From assembly GCF_001544495.1 (NCBI RefSeq), contig NZ_FCNZ02000011.1:62001-126000 (forward strand): DNA of 64,000 nt, read 5' to 3'. Positions within the stretch are counted from its first letter, which is position 1. Each line of letters starts with the position of its first letter. A program made the position numbers and the translations under genes. This document shows positions 1 through 8,641 of this stretch, piece after piece. The notes beneath the pieces are model-generated. The model saw only the letters and a list, made by a program, of their open reading frames with translations, made no database searches and was not told the origin of the DNA. The stretch is from Caballeronia telluris (lineage in GTDB: Bacteria; Pseudomonadota; Gammaproteobacteria; Burkholderiales; Burkholderiaceae).

Positions 1-473
1 ACGAGCGCGGCGCATTCGCGGTCGTCGCGACCTTCGACCGCCAGAACGGCGCAAGCGAGAGCGTCACGCCCGCCGACACCACCCGCTATATCCAGGGCAT
101 CCACGCGGGCGCGAGCTACGACTTCGGCGCGGCCAAGGTGATGGCGGGCTATCGCAACTATCGGCGCACGTTCAACACACTCGCCGAGACGCTGCGCAGC
201 GACATGTACTGGTTCGGCGGCTCCTACGACTTCGCGCCGGACTTCACGGTGTATGCGGCCGTCTATCATCAGGACATCAAGGGCGCGACCGACGGCGACC
301 CGACCCTGCTCTCCGTGCGTGCGAACTATTCGCTCTCGAAGCGCACGACGCTCTATCTCTCGGGCGGCTACGCCTTCGCTGCGAACGACCAGAACGTGAG
401 CCTCTCGCGCGACCTGACCGGAGCGGCGGACACGCAGGCCGGGGTGACGGCGGGCATCCAGCATCGGTTCTAG
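1..473 (+). CDS. Gram-negative porin, C-terminal part (5' end outside window)
   Basis: Outer-membrane general porin fragment. The reading frame is open from base 3 and ends with TAG at 471-473. The visible part alternates polar and hydrophobic residues as beta-strands do, with Tyr/Phe/Gly-rich strands and short charged turns. It ends in ...GIQHRF, and a C-terminal Phe is the usual BamA-recognition residue of porins. About 157 residues are visible, so more than half of a typical burkholderial porin of about 360-390 residues lies to the left of the window. It is transcribed toward the hut operon but is separated from it by a regulated promoter, so co-transcription is not implied. Family assignment is good; substrate specificity cannot be judged. 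Confidence 0.8.
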   Translation, partial: ERGAFAVVATFDRQNGASESVTPADTTRYIQGIHAGASYDFGAAKVMAGYRNYRRTFNTLAETLRSDMYWFGGSYDFAPDFTVYAAVYHQDIKGATDGDPTLLSVRANYSLSKRTTLYLSGGYAFAANDQNVSLSRDLTGAADTQAGVTAGIQHRF

Positions 474-483
474 GCGTCAAATC

Positions 484-493
484 TGTATAGACA
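484..493 (+). promoter_or_regulatory. Candidate HutC operator, distal copy
   Basis: The 10-mer TGTATAGACA occurs here and again at 572-581, with centres 88 bp apart, in the gap before hutH. TGT and ACA form short dyad arms. HutC-family GntR repressors are known to bind TGTAT-type dyads upstream of hut genes, so this pair is inferred to be the operator set. Confidence 0.5.
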
Positions 494-531
494 ACGCGCC
501 GCGAGGCGTCAGTGAATTCCCTAATGACCTC

Positions 532-560
532 TTGTTTATAGGATAAGGGCCGTTTAGACT
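532..560 (+). promoter_or_regulatory. Candidate hutH promoter
   Basis: TTGTTT (532-537) and TAGACT (555-560) are spaced by 17 bp. The expected start near 567 lies just before the proximal TGTATAGACA site, a position where a bound repressor would block transcription. Inferred from consensus only. Confidence 0.4.
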
Positions 561-570
561 TGGCTCTAAC

Positions 571-583
571 TTGTATAGACAGG
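571..583 (+). promoter_or_regulatory. Candidate HutC operator, proximal copy
   Basis: TTGTATAGACAGG contains the same 10-mer as the site at 484-493. It ends 7 bases before the hutH start codon, so it overlaps the early transcript and the ribosome-binding region. Confidence 0.55.
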
Positions 584-590
584 ATGAGCC

Positions 591-2120
591 ATGATCAAGC
601 TGACGCCCGGTTTTCTGACGCTGCCGCAATTGCGCCGCATCGCACGCGGTTCCGACTCGCTGGAACTCGATCCGGCGAGCTTCGCCGCCATCGACGCGAG
701 CGCGAAGGCCGTCGCCGACATCGCCGCGAAAGGCGAGCCGGCCTACGGCATCAACACGGGCTTCGGGCGGCTCGCGAGCACGCACATTCCCGCCGACCAG
801 CTCGAATTGCTGCAACGCAATCTGGTGTTGTCGCACGCGGTGGGCGTCGGCGAGCCCATGTCGCGACCGGTCGTTCGCCTTCTGATCGCGCTCAAGCTGT
901 CGAGCCTCGGGCGCGGTCATTCGGGCATCCGTCGCGAAGTCATCGACGCGCTCATCACGCTTTTCAACGCCGACGTTCTACCGGTGATCCCGGTCAAGGG
1001 CTCGGTCGGCGCGTCGGGCGATCTCGCGCCGCTCGCGCACATGTCGACGGTGTTGCTCGGCATCGGCGAAGTGATGATTCGCGGCGAACGCGCGAGCGCG
1101 CTCGACGGTCTGAGCGTCGCCGGTCTCAAGCCGCTGAACCTGCAGGCCAAGGAAGGCCTCGCGCTGCTGAACGGCACGCAGGCGTCGACGGCGCTCGCGC
1201 TCTACAACATGTTCGCGATCGAAGACCTGTTCCGCACCGGGCTCGTCGCGGGCGCGCTGTCCGTCGATGCGGCGGCCGGTTCGGTCGTGCCCTTCGATGC
1301 GCGCATCCACGACTTGCGCGGCCATCGCGGACAGATGGATGCAGCCTCCGCCTATCGCACGCTGCTCGAAGGTTCGGGCATCAATCTCTCGCACGCGGAT
1401 TGCGACAAGGTGCAGGACCCGTACAGCCTGCGTTGCCAGCCGCAGGTGATGGGCGCGTGTCTGGACCAGATGCGCCACGCGGCCGACGTGCTGCTGATCG
1501 AATCGAACGCGGTCTCCGACAACCCGCTCATCTTCCCCGATACTGGCGAAGTGCTTTCGGGCGGCAACTTCCATGCGGAACCCGTCGCGTTCGCCGCCGA
1601 CAACCTCGCGCTCGCGGCCGCCGAAATCGGCGCGCTGGCGGAACGCCGCATTGCCTTGCTGATCGACGCCACGCTGTCCGGTTTGCCTCCGTTCCTCGTG
1701 CGCGATGGCGGCGTCAATTCCGGCTTCATGATCGCGCACGTCACGGCGGCCGCGCTCGCGTCGGAGAACAAGACGCTCGCGCATCCGGCGTCCGTCGATT
1801 CGCTGCCGACCTCGGCGAACCAGGAAGATCATGTGTCGATGGCGACGTTCGCGGCGCGCAAGCTCGGCGACATCGCGAGCAACACGGCCAACATTCTCGC
1901 GATCGAACTGCTCGCGGCGGCGCAGGGCGTCGACTTGCGCGCGCCGCACGAGACCAGCCCGCGCCTCATCGACGTGATGAAGACGCTGCGCGCGAAGGTC
2001 GCGCACTACGATATTGACCACTACTTCGCGCCGGACATCGCGGCGATCGCGAAGCTCGTCGAAGGCGGCGAGATCGCGAAGCACAGCCCGTTCGAGTTCG
2101 CGTCGGAACAGACTGCATGA
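591..2120 (+). CDS. hutH: Histidine ammonia-lyase HutH
   Basis: First step of histidine degradation in the cytoplasm: L-histidine to urocanate plus ammonia. The protein has 509 residues, the normal family length. The Ala-Ser-Gly triad that cyclises to the MIO electrophile is at residues 141-143 in the context [15 protein letters not shown], and the conserved YGINTGFG segment lies near residue 52. The ATG at 591 follows the candidate operator closely. The stop overlaps hutC by four bases (ATGA at 2117-2120), which indicates translational coupling. It heads an operon with hutC, hutD, hutF and hutG. Repression by HutC, relieved by urocanate, is the expected control from family knowledge. Confidence 0.97.
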   Translation: MIKLTPGFLTLPQLRRIARGSDSLELDPASFAAIDASAKAVADIAAKGEPAYGINTGFGRLASTHIPADQLELLQRNLVLSHAVGVGEPMSRPVVRLLIALKLSSLGRGHSGIRREVIDALITLFNADVLPVIPVKGSVGASGDLAPLAHMSTVLLGIGEVMIRGERASALDGLSVAGLKPLNLQAKEGLALLNGTQASTALALYNMFAIEDLFRTGLVAGALSVDAAAGSVVPFDARIHDLRGHRGQMDAASAYRTLLEGSGINLSHADCDKVQDPYSLRCQPQVMGACLDQMRHAADVLLIESNAVSDNPLIFPDTGEVLSGGNFHAEPVAFAADNLALAAAEIGALAERRIALLIDATLSGLPPFLVRDGGVNSGFMIAHVTAAALASENKTLAHPASVDSLPTSANQEDHVSMATFAARKLGDIASNTANILAIELLAAAQGVDLRAPHETSPRLIDVMKTLRAKVAHYDIDHYFAPDIAAIAKLVEGGEIAKHSPFEFASEQTA

Positions 2121-2812
2121 ATACGCCTGCCTATCAGGAGATCAAGGACTACATCCTGACGCGCATTCATATCGGCGAGTGGCGGGAGGGCGATCAGGTG
2201 CCCTCCGAAAACGAACTGGCGCGCGAGTTCAAGGTCGCGCGCATGACGGTCAATCGCGCGGTGCGCGAACTGACCGCCGAACAAGTGCTCACGCGCGTGC
2301 AGGGCGCGGGCACTTTCGTGGCAACACCGAAATATGCGTCGACGCTGGTCGAAATCCGCAGCATCTCCGACGAGATCGCCGCGCGCGGACATACGTATCG
2401 CGCGGACGTGCTGCATCTGGGCGCATCGATCGTCGACGAACTGCTCGCCGATGAAATGCAGCTTGCGGTAGGCAGCCCCGTGTTTCATTCGCGCGTGCTG
2501 CACTTCGAAAACGGCGAGCCGGTGCAGATCGAGGAGCGGCACGTGAACCCCGTGCTCGCGCCCGAATACGCGCGGCAGGACTTCACGACGATCACGCCGA
2601 ACCAGTACCTGATGGCGGCGGCGCCGTTGCAGCGCGTCGAGTATCGTATCGAGGCCGCGATTCCTTCCGACGACACGCGCCGCTCGCTCGCGATGAAAGA
2701 GCATGAGCCGTGTCTCTTGCTGCATCGGCGCACGTGGTCGCGCGACGCGGTGGCATCGGTCGCGAACCTGTGGCATCCCGGCGACCGCTATCAGTTCACC
2801 GGACACTTCTGA
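2117..2812 (+). CDS. hutC: Histidine utilisation repressor HutC (GntR/HutC family)
   Basis: Transcriptional repressor of 231 residues. An N-terminal GntR winged helix-turn-helix (roughly residues 5-70, with [21 protein letters not shown]) is followed by a C-terminal UTRA ligand-binding domain (roughly 90-230). In this family urocanate is the inducer. The gene overlaps hutH at its start (ATGA) and hutD at its stop (TGATG), so it is an internal operon gene and is presumably autoregulated with hutH. The paired TGTATAGACA sites before hutH are its likely targets. In many related operons hutU follows hutC; here hutD does. Confidence 0.92.
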   Translation: MNTPAYQEIKDYILTRIHIGEWREGDQVPSENELAREFKVARMTVNRAVRELTAEQVLTRVQGAGTFVATPKYASTLVEIRSISDEIAARGHTYRADVLHLGASIVDELLADEMQLAVGSPVFHSRVLHFENGEPVQIEERHVNPVLAPEYARQDFTTITPNQYLMAAAPLQRVEYRIEAAIPSDDTRRSLAMKEHEPCLLLHRRTWSRDAVASVANLWHPGDRYQFTGHF

Positions 2813-3405
2813 TGAACCTGATCCGTGGCGAATCGCTCGTGCCGGCGCCCTGGAAAAACGGCGGCGGCGTGACGCGCGAAATCGACGCCGAGCCGAAAGG
2901 CGCGGCGCTCGATGCGTTCGCGTGGCGCCTGAGCATCGCTAACGTCGATATGCCCGGCGCCTTCTCGACGTTTGCGGGCATCGACCGCACGCTGGTGCTG
3001 CTCGAAGGCGCGGGCATGCGGCTGCATGAAGCGAACGGCCGCACGCATGCGCTGGACACGCCGCTCGCGATGGCCTCGTTCGCGGGCGAAACGCCGATCG
3101 ACGCGACACTCGTCGACGGCCCGACACGCGACTTCAACGTGATGGTGCGGCGCGATCGCGCGCGAGCGACGGTGCGGGCGCATCGTCGCGAATCGCGCAT
3201 CGTGCCTGCCGATGACGTCACGATCATCTTCTGCGTGCAAGGCGAAATAGCGGTCGCGCTGGACGGCGAAACGCGCTTTACGCTCCAGCCCGACGACACG
3301 CTTCGCCTCGATGCATCGACTGCGCGCGAGTGCGTCGTGACTTGCATGCAGCATGAAGCGTCGTGGCTGCAGATCGGTATCGTCATAACGGACCCTTCAC
3401 GATGA
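2812..3405 (+). CDS. hutD: HutD family protein
   Basis: HutD is a cupin-fold protein found in hut operons. It is not a pathway enzyme; in Pseudomonas it is described as a governor that limits hut expression. The 197-residue product begins [24 protein letters not shown], and the WKNGGG(V)TREI signature is typical of the family. The start at 2812 is chosen because it overlaps the hutC stop as TGATG; the frame is open further upstream but only inside hutC. The stop overlaps hutF (ATGA at 3402-3405). Confidence 0.9.
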   Translation: MNLIRGESLVPAPWKNGGGVTREIDAEPKGAALDAFAWRLSIANVDMPGAFSTFAGIDRTLVLLEGAGMRLHEANGRTHALDTPLAMASFAGETPIDATLVDGPTRDFNVMVRRDRARATVRAHRRESRIVPADDVTIIFCVQGEIAVALDGETRFTLQPDDTLRLDASTARECVVTCMQHEASWLQIGIVITDPSR

Positions 3406-4781
3406 CTTCACTCTTCGCGGATCACGCGCGTCTTCCCGATGGCTGGCAGCGCGACGTGCTGCTCGAATGGAACGACGAAGGCACGCTCGTCGCGGTCACG
3501 CCGGACAGTCCGATGCCGCCCGCTACGCCGCGCGCCGCAGGCCCGGTCATCGCCGGCATGCCGAACCTTCATTCGCACGCGTTCCAGCGCGCGATGGCGG
3601 GGCTCACCGAGTATCGCGCGAGCGCGACCGATACGTTCTGGAGCTGGCGCGACCTGATGTACCGCTTTGCCGCGAAGGTCGGTCCCGAGACGCTTGCACC
3701 GATCGCCCGCTGGCTCTACATCGAAATGCTCAAGGCGGGCTATACGTCGGTGTGCGAGTTCCACTACGTGCATCACGCGAGCGACGGCACGCCCTACGCG
3801 AATCGCGCCGAACTCGCGCAGTGTGTCGTGGATGCGGCGGGGCACGCGGGCATCGGCATGACGATGTTGCCGGTGCTCTATCAATACAGCGGCTTTAGCA
3901 AGAGCGCGCCACGCGACGATCAGCGGCGCTTTCTCAACACGCCGGAACAGTTGCTCGACCTGCTCGATGCGTTGCGGCGCGCGCGGCCGGAGAACGGCTC
4001 GCGACGTTATGGCGTCGCGCCTCATTCGTTGCGGGCGGTATCGGACGATTCGCTTCGCACGTTGATCGAAGGACTCGACGCGCGGTTCGACCGCGCGCCC
4101 GTGCACATCCACATTGCGGAGCAGACGGCCGAAGTCGACGCATGCATCGCGGCGAGCGGACAGCGCCCGGTGCAATGGCTGCTGGATCGCTTCGATCTCG
4201 ACGATCGCTGGTGCCTCGTCCACGCGACCCACATGGACGCCGACGAGACCGCGCGACTGGCCGCGAGCGGCGCCGTCGCGGGCCTGTGCCTCACCACCGA
4301 GGCGAATCTCGGCGACGGGCTCTTTCCGGCTCGCGATTATCTCGCGGCGGGCGGCCGTATCGGCGTGGGCTCGGACAGCCATATCGGCGTCGACTGGCGC
4401 GCGGAATTGCGGCTTTTGGAATACGGCCAGCGTCTCTTGCGGCGCGAGCGTAACGTGCTCGCATCGGCGACGCAAAGCCGTCCCGCAGATCGTCTCTTCG
4501 ACGCGTCGCTCGAAGGCGGCGCGCGTGCGAGCGGCCGCGCGACGGGCGCGTTGATGGCGGGCAAGCGCGCGGACTGGATCGTGCTCGATGCGGATCATCC
4601 GGGCATCGCGGGGCACGATCGCGAGACGTGGCTGTCGAGCATCGTGTTCGGCGAGCATGGGAACACGCCGGTTCGCGATGTCTATGTGGGCGGGCGTAAA
4701 GTGGTCGATGACCGCCGTCATGCGGATGAGGAAGACGCGTTTGCGCGCTACCGCGCGGCGCTGGCGTCGCTCTTGCTATGA
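3402..4781 (+). CDS. hutF: Formimidoylglutamate deiminase HutF
   Basis: Hydrolyses N-formimidoyl-L-glutamate to N-formyl-L-glutamate and ammonia, the first half of the two-step (HutF/HutG) route. The 459-residue amidohydrolase-superfamily protein shows the metal ligands in order: HSH in the NLHSHAFQ segment near residue 53, His residues in HIHIAEQ, HATH, and the Asp of GSDSH near residue 325. The start at 3402 overlaps the hutD stop as ATGA. Its presence with hutG shows that this organism uses the five-step pathway and not the HutG formiminohydrolase shortcut. Confidence 0.93.
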   Translation: MTSLFADHARLPDGWQRDVLLEWNDEGTLVAVTPDSPMPPATPRAAGPVIAGMPNLHSHAFQRAMAGLTEYRASATDTFWSWRDLMYRFAAKVGPETLAPIARWLYIEMLKAGYTSVCEFHYVHHASDGTPYANRAELAQCVVDAAGHAGIGMTMLPVLYQYSGFSKSAPRDDQRRFLNTPEQLLDLLDALRRARPENGSRRYGVAPHSLRAVSDDSLRTLIEGLDARFDRAPVHIHIAEQTAEVDACIAASGQRPVQWLLDRFDLDDRWCLVHATHMDADETARLAASGAVAGLCLTTEANLGDGLFPARDYLAAGGRIGVGSDSHIGVDWRAELRLLEYGQRLLRRERNVLASATQSRPADRLFDASLEGGARASGRATGALMAGKRADWIVLDADHPGIAGHDRETWLSSIVFGEHGNTPVRDVYVGGRKVVDDRRHADEEDAFARYRAALASLLL

Positions 4782-4809
4782 GCGCGCCACGAACCTAGAG
4801 ACCACGAAC

Positions 4810-5613
4810 ATGAACGACTCGACTATCTACACGCTGGAACGCGGCACGGCGCCGCTCCTGATCTCGATTCCGCATCGGGGCACGCGCATTCCCGAAGCGC
4901 TCGCCGCCGACATGACGCCAGAAGCGCTGCGCGTCGACGATTGCGACTGGCATCTCGAACGTCTCTATGCGTTCGCAAAGGGCCTGGGCGCATCGGTCCT
5001 GCTGCCTGAATACGCGCGCTATGTGATCGACCTGAACCGGCCGCCCGACGACGCGAATCTCTATCCCGGCCGCGACACGACCGGCCTGTGCCCCGTCGAT
5101 ACGTTCGACAAGGCGCCGCTTTACCGGCCCGGACGCGCGCCGGATCGCGCCCAGATCGACGCGCGGCGCGCGACTTACTGGCAGCCTTATCACGATGCGT
5201 TGACGCAGGAACTCGCTAGCTTGCGAGCGAAACACGACCGCGTGCTGCTGTGGGAAGCGCATTCGATCCGATCGGTCGTGCCGCGCTTTTTCGACGGACG
5301 TTTGCCGGACTTCAACTTCGGGACCGCCGATGGCACGACCGCCGTCGCGGGCCTGGCGGACATGCTGGCCGAGATCGTGAAGCAGGACGGACGCTACACG
5401 GCGATAGCGAACGGTCGTTTCAAAGGCGGCTACATTACGCGACGTTATGGTCAGCCGGCCGAGGGCGTGCATTCGGTGCAACTCGAATTGACACAGGCGA
5501 CGTACATGGAAGAGACGCTGCCCTTCGCCTACGATGAAGCGCGTGCGTCGCAAGTCCAGCCTCTGCTGGAACGGCTTGTGAGCGCCGCACTGGAGCGCGT
5601 CGCCGCCTCATAA
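4810..5613 (+). CDS. hutG: N-formylglutamate deformylase HutG
   Basis: Last step of the pathway: N-formyl-L-glutamate to L-glutamate and formate. The 267-residue protein carries N-formylglutamate amidohydrolase family motifs: ISIPHRGTRIPE near the N-terminus, DCDWHLE, YVIDLNRPPDD and LWEAHSI. The start at 4810 begins MNDSTIYTLERG, at the family's usual N-terminus; longer in-frame starts would lie inside hutF. The gap to hutF is 28 bp, so it is the last gene of the operon. Confidence 0.93.
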   Translation: MNDSTIYTLERGTAPLLISIPHRGTRIPEALAADMTPEALRVDDCDWHLERLYAFAKGLGASVLLPEYARYVIDLNRPPDDANLYPGRDTTGLCPVDTFDKAPLYRPGRAPDRAQIDARRATYWQPYHDALTQELASLRAKHDRVLLWEAHSIRSVVPRFFDGRLPDFNFGTADGTTAVAGLADMLAEIVKQDGRYTAIANGRFKGGYITRRYGQPAEGVHSVQLELTQATYMEETLPFAYDEARASQVQPLLERLVSAALERVAAS

Positions 5614-5799
5614 AGCGCGTCAATCGCGCCGATAGACGCAGTAACACTATTGTGAAACAGACAATAATGTTTCGCGCAAATAGGGGTTTCCCCTAGATGA
5701 GCCCACGCCTAAACTTGTTTTCAAGCAAAGCGAATCAGAAACTTAATAAAAGGCTTCCGGTTCCTTGCATTTCTCAAAACAAGATATTGGAGGTTCATC

Positions 5800-6114
5800 A
5801 TGATCAAGGCATTCGTTCCCGCACTCGTCATCGCTTCGGCTCTGGCTGCTCCGACGTTCGCGTTCGCTCAAAACAACGCACCCGTCACGCGCGCCGAAGT
5901 TCGCGCCGAACTGGTTCAACTCGAACGCGCTGGCTACAACCCGTCGACGGATCGCGTGAATTACCCGCAGAACATTCAGGCAGCGCAAGCTCGCGTGAAC
6001 GCCGAACAAGGCAATGCGGCGACTGGCTACGGTCCTTCGACCGCCGGTAGCTCGGCTTCGGGCCTGCGCGTTGCACCGACGTCCGGTCCCGACTCGATCT
6101 ACTTCGGTCACTAA
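5800..6114 (+). CDS. DUF4148 domain secreted protein
   Basis: Small exported protein of 104 residues. It has a clear Sec signal peptide (MIKAFVPALVIASALAAPTF...), with cleavage expected after AFA near residue 23. The mature part has the DUF4148 pattern VTRAEVRAELVQLERAGYNPS. Such proteins are very common in Burkholderiaceae, where several paralogues are usual, and their function is unknown. A strong Shine-Dalgarno (TTGGAGG, near 5788) precedes the ATG. The gene is monocistronic: its own AT-rich leader (5614-5799) is upstream and a terminator hairpin follows at 6161-6200. Confidence 0.9.
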   Translation: MIKAFVPALVIASALAAPTFAFAQNNAPVTRAEVRAELVQLERAGYNPSTDRVNYPQNIQAAQARVNAEQGNAATGYGPSTAGSSASGLRVAPTSGPDSIYFGH

Positions 6115-6160
6115 GCCAAAGTGGTTCGACGCGAAGCCTTCGCGGCTTCGTGATGCTTAA

Positions 6161-6200
6161 AGAAAATCGCCTGACGCTTCCAAGCGTCAGGCGATTTTCT
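6161..6200. terminator. Bidirectional intrinsic terminator
   Basis: A 40-bp perfect inverted repeat has 19-nt arms (AGAAAATCGCCTGACGCTT and its complement) around CC. The A-rich left and T-rich right ends make it work on both strands, serving the DUF4148 gene and the convergent TetR-type gene whose stop lies at its edge (6199). Confidence 0.85.
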
Positions 6201-6948
6201 ATGTGCGCGTCGCCTGGCTGTCCGCTGGCGACACCGCTCCGCATGCGCGAATCACGAGCCGTACGACTTCTTCCGTCGCGGTATCGAAGGCCTTTTGCGT
6301 CAGCGCGCGCTTGCCCTTTAGCGCGCGGATCTGCGCGTCGAAGTCGGCGTAGTGCTGCGTCGTTGCCCAGATCAGAAACATGAGCGTCTGCGCGTCGACC
6401 GGCGCGAGCAGTCCGCGCGCGACCCAATGTTCGATCACGCTCACGCGCGAATCGAGCCAGGGCTTTACGCGTTCCCCCAGGATGTCCTGCATGTGCTGCG
6501 CGCCGTGAATGATCTCGCTCGCCCACACCTTCGAGCCGAGCGGCCGGCGCCTCGACAATTCCATCTTCGCGCGCACATAACCGCCGATTGCTTCGACCGG
6601 GTCGTCGCTGCATTCGAACGTATCGGCCGCGCGATGCCAGTCTTCGAAGACGTCTTCGAGCACACGCCGATAGAGTGCGAGCTTGGTCGGAAAGTAGTAA
6701 TGCAAGTTGGCTTTGGGCAAACCCGCGCGCTCCGCGATCATCGCGGTGCTCGCGCCCTCCAGTCCGCGTTCGGCGAACACCGCTTCCGCACACGCCAGCA
6801 AGTGGGCTTCGTTCGATTCGCGAATGTGCGCCTTGCGGCGCCGCAAAGGCGCAGCGGCGGTGTCGCTTTCTAGTGCGTCGGCTGCTGCATCGTCGTGTCT
6901 CATCGTTTCGCCTCGCGCGGCTTGCAAGCCCTGTCGCGCCTGTTCCAC
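6199..6948 (-). CDS. rutR: TetR family regulator, RutR-like
   Basis: Transcriptional regulator of 249 residues from the start at 6948; an internal ATG at 6903 would give 234 residues and is a reasonable alternative. The N-terminal TetR helix-turn-helix contains GLEGASTAMIAERAGLPKANLHYYFPTKLALY. The C-terminal part resembles RutR, which senses pyrimidines (LGSKVWASEIIHGAQHMQDIL and PVDAQTLMFLIWATTQHYADF). It is divergent from the pyrimidine catabolism operon, and the dyad at 7092-7109 is its probable operator. The RutR assignment comes from motif resemblance plus context, so the symbol is tentative; uracil or thymine as ligand is an inference. Confidence 0.8.
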   Translation of the reverse strand: MEQARQGLQAARGETMRHDDAAADALESDTAAAPLRRRKAHIRESNEAHLLACAEAVFAERGLEGASTAMIAERAGLPKANLHYYFPTKLALYRRVLEDVFEDWHRAADTFECSDDPVEAIGGYVRAKMELSRRRPLGSKVWASEIIHGAQHMQDILGERVKPWLDSRVSVIEHWVARGLLAPVDAQTLMFLIWATTQHYADFDAQIRALKGKRALTQKAFDTATEEVVRLVIRACGAVSPADSQATRT

Positions 6949-7063
6949 TCATATCGGTCCGTTCGCTTAACGCGGCTCCATCCAGCGAACAGGCTTGTTA
7001 AAAAGCGCCATGTTGCGTCGCAATGGCACGCTTCTCGCTCTGTATTGCAGCACACGAAACACA

Positions 7064-7092
7064 TTGATTTGCTTATTTTAATCGGCTACAAC
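7064..7092 (+). promoter_or_regulatory. Candidate promoter of pyrimidine catabolism operon
   Basis: TTGATT (7064-7069) and TACAAC (7087-7092) with a 17-bp spacer. The last base of the -10 element is the first base of the CCTGTCC dyad, so a bound repressor would cover the start site. Confidence 0.55.
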
Positions 7093-7109
7093 CTGTCCAA
7101 CCGGACAGG
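7092..7109. promoter_or_regulatory. Candidate RutR-like operator
   Basis: Perfect 7-bp inverted repeat CCTGTCC / GGACAGG around AACC. TetR dimers bind dyads of this size. It overlaps the promoter of the pyrimidine operon and lies about 140-190 bp from the regulator's own start. Confidence 0.6.
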
Positions 7110-7252
7110 ATTCGCTAAGCAGCGGAACGCAGCATCAGGATCATCCCTTAGAAAGAAAAAAAGTGCACCGGCTACGTGCGGCAGCGCGCCACGATGCTAC
7201 GCGGATGCACCAGTTTCATGTCCCCTCAGCCACGATTGAAGGAGCGAATCGA

Positions 7253-8545
7253 ATGAACGCGGTAACGGATGCAACTACGAATGCAAACGAAGCGGCTGGT
7301 CTCGATACATCGCTCCAAGTGAACGGTCAGCGCCTGTGGGACAGCCTGATGACGATGGCAAAAATCGGCGCGACGCCTAAAGGCGGTGTCTGTCGTCTCG
7401 CGCTGACCGATCTCGACCGCGAGGGCCGCGATCTCATCGTGAGCTGGGCGAAGGAGGCGGGCTGCACGATCAGCGTCGATCAGATGGGGAACGTCTTCAT
7501 GCGCCGCGCCGGACGCAACCTCGATGCGCTGCCGGTCATCACGGGTTCGCACGCGGATTCGCAGCCGACGGGCGGCCGCTTCGACGGCATCTATGGCGTG
7601 CTCGGTGGCCTCGAAGTGATCCGCACGCTCAACGATCACGCGATCGAGACCGAGCATCCGATCGAAGTCGTGATCTGGACCAATGAGGAAGGCTCGCGCT
7701 TCGCACCGGCGATGGTCGCATCGGGCGTGTTCGCCGGGGTCTTCACGCTGGACTACGGTCTTTCGCGCAAGGACGTGGACGGCAAGACGATTGGCGAGGA
7801 ACTCAGGCGCATCGGCTATGCAGGCGATGTGCCGTGCGGCGGACGTCGACTGCATGCGGCTTTCGAACTTCACATCGAACAGGGGCCGATTCTCGAAGCG
7901 GAGAAAAAGACGATCGGCGTCGTCACGGATGCGCAGGGCCAGCGCTGGTACGAGATCACGCTGACGGGCCAGGAAGCCCATGCAGGTCCGACGCCGATGC
8001 CGCGCCGCAAGGACGCATTGCTCGGCGCGTCGCGCGTGGTCGATCTCGTCAACCGCATCGGCCTCGATCATGCGCCGCTCGCCTGCGCGACGGTCGGCAT
8101 GATGCAGGTCCACCCGAACTCACGCAACGTGATTCCAGGCCGCGTGTTCTTCACCGTCGACTTTCGTCATCCCGACGATGCCGTGCTCGCGCAGATGGAT
8201 GCCGAACTGCGCGAAGGCGTTGCGCGCATCGCGGACGGCATCGGCCTTCAGACCGAACTCGAACAGATCTTCTATTACGCGCCCGTCGCGTTCGACGCAG
8301 CCTGCGTGAAGTCCGTGCGCGCGGCTGCGGAACGCTTCGGCTATTCGCATCGCGACATGGTGTCGGGCGCGGGACACGACGCGTGCTATCTGTCGCAAGT
8401 TGCGCCCACGTCGATGGTCTTCGTGCCTTGCGTCGATGGCATCAGTCACAACGAGATCGAAGACGCATCGCAGGAATGGATCGAGGCGGGCGCCAACGTC
8501 CTGCTTCACGCGATGCTCGGACGCGCATCCGAACCAGCCTCGTAA
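7253..8545 (+). CDS. Zn-dependent amidohydrolase, probable beta-ureidopropionase (M20/HyuC-like)
   Basis: Predicted last enzyme of reductive pyrimidine breakdown, hydrolysing N-carbamoyl-beta-alanine (and the beta-aminoisobutyrate analogue) to the amino acid, CO2 and ammonia. The 430-residue protein belongs to the M20 hydantoinase/carbamoylase group. Metal-site motifs visible are GSHADSQPTGGRFDG (near residue 98), WTNEEGSRFAP (near 142), and later HIEQGP, the dimerisation/substrate segment AHAGPTPMPRRKDAL, and GAGHDACYLS. The start at 7253 has GGAG eight bases upstream. Allantoate amidohydrolase and N-carbamoyl-L-amino-acid hydrolase are close relatives; the neighbouring preT, preA and dihydropyrimidinase genes favour beta-ureidopropionase. 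Confidence 0.85.
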   Translation: MNAVTDATTNANEAAGLDTSLQVNGQRLWDSLMTMAKIGATPKGGVCRLALTDLDREGRDLIVSWAKEAGCTISVDQMGNVFMRRAGRNLDALPVITGSHADSQPTGGRFDGIYGVLGGLEVIRTLNDHAIETEHPIEVVIWTNEEGSRFAPAMVASGVFAGVFTLDYGLSRKDVDGKTIGEELRRIGYAGDVPCGGRRLHAAFELHIEQGPILEAEKKTIGVVTDAQGQRWYEITLTGQEAHAGPTPMPRRKDALLGASRVVDLVNRIGLDHAPLACATVGMMQVHPNSRNVIPGRVFFTVDFRHPDDAVLAQMDAELREGVARIADGIGLQTELEQIFYYAPVAFDAACVKSVRAAAERFGYSHRDMVSGAGHDACYLSQVAPTSMVFVPCVDGISHNEIEDASQEWIEAGANVLLHAMLGRASEPAS

Positions 8546-8577
8546 CGCCTGATCAACTTCGCTGTTGCAGCGCCGTC

Positions 8578-8602
8578 CCGGCTTCGCGTTGCGCGAAGCC
8601 GG
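8578..8602. other. Hairpin between amidohydrolase and preT
   Basis: 11-bp arms CCGGCTTCGCG / CGCGAAGCCGG around TTG. There is no T-run after it, so it is not a typical terminator. It may tune or stabilise the mRNA inside the operon. Confidence 0.45.
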
Positions 8603-8641
8603 CGGGCACGGCTACGTCTTCATCTTGACGAAGGAACGCGT

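Larger units (their letters stand above)
6949..7252. other. Divergent intergenic region (304 bp)
   Basis: The only gene-free stretch above 300 bases. It separates the RutR-like gene from the pyrimidine operon. It holds the candidate promoter (7064-7092) and operator (7092-7109) described separately, and a GGAG Shine-Dalgarno at 7241-7244. No small gene or RNA could be supported in it. Confidence 0.6.
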
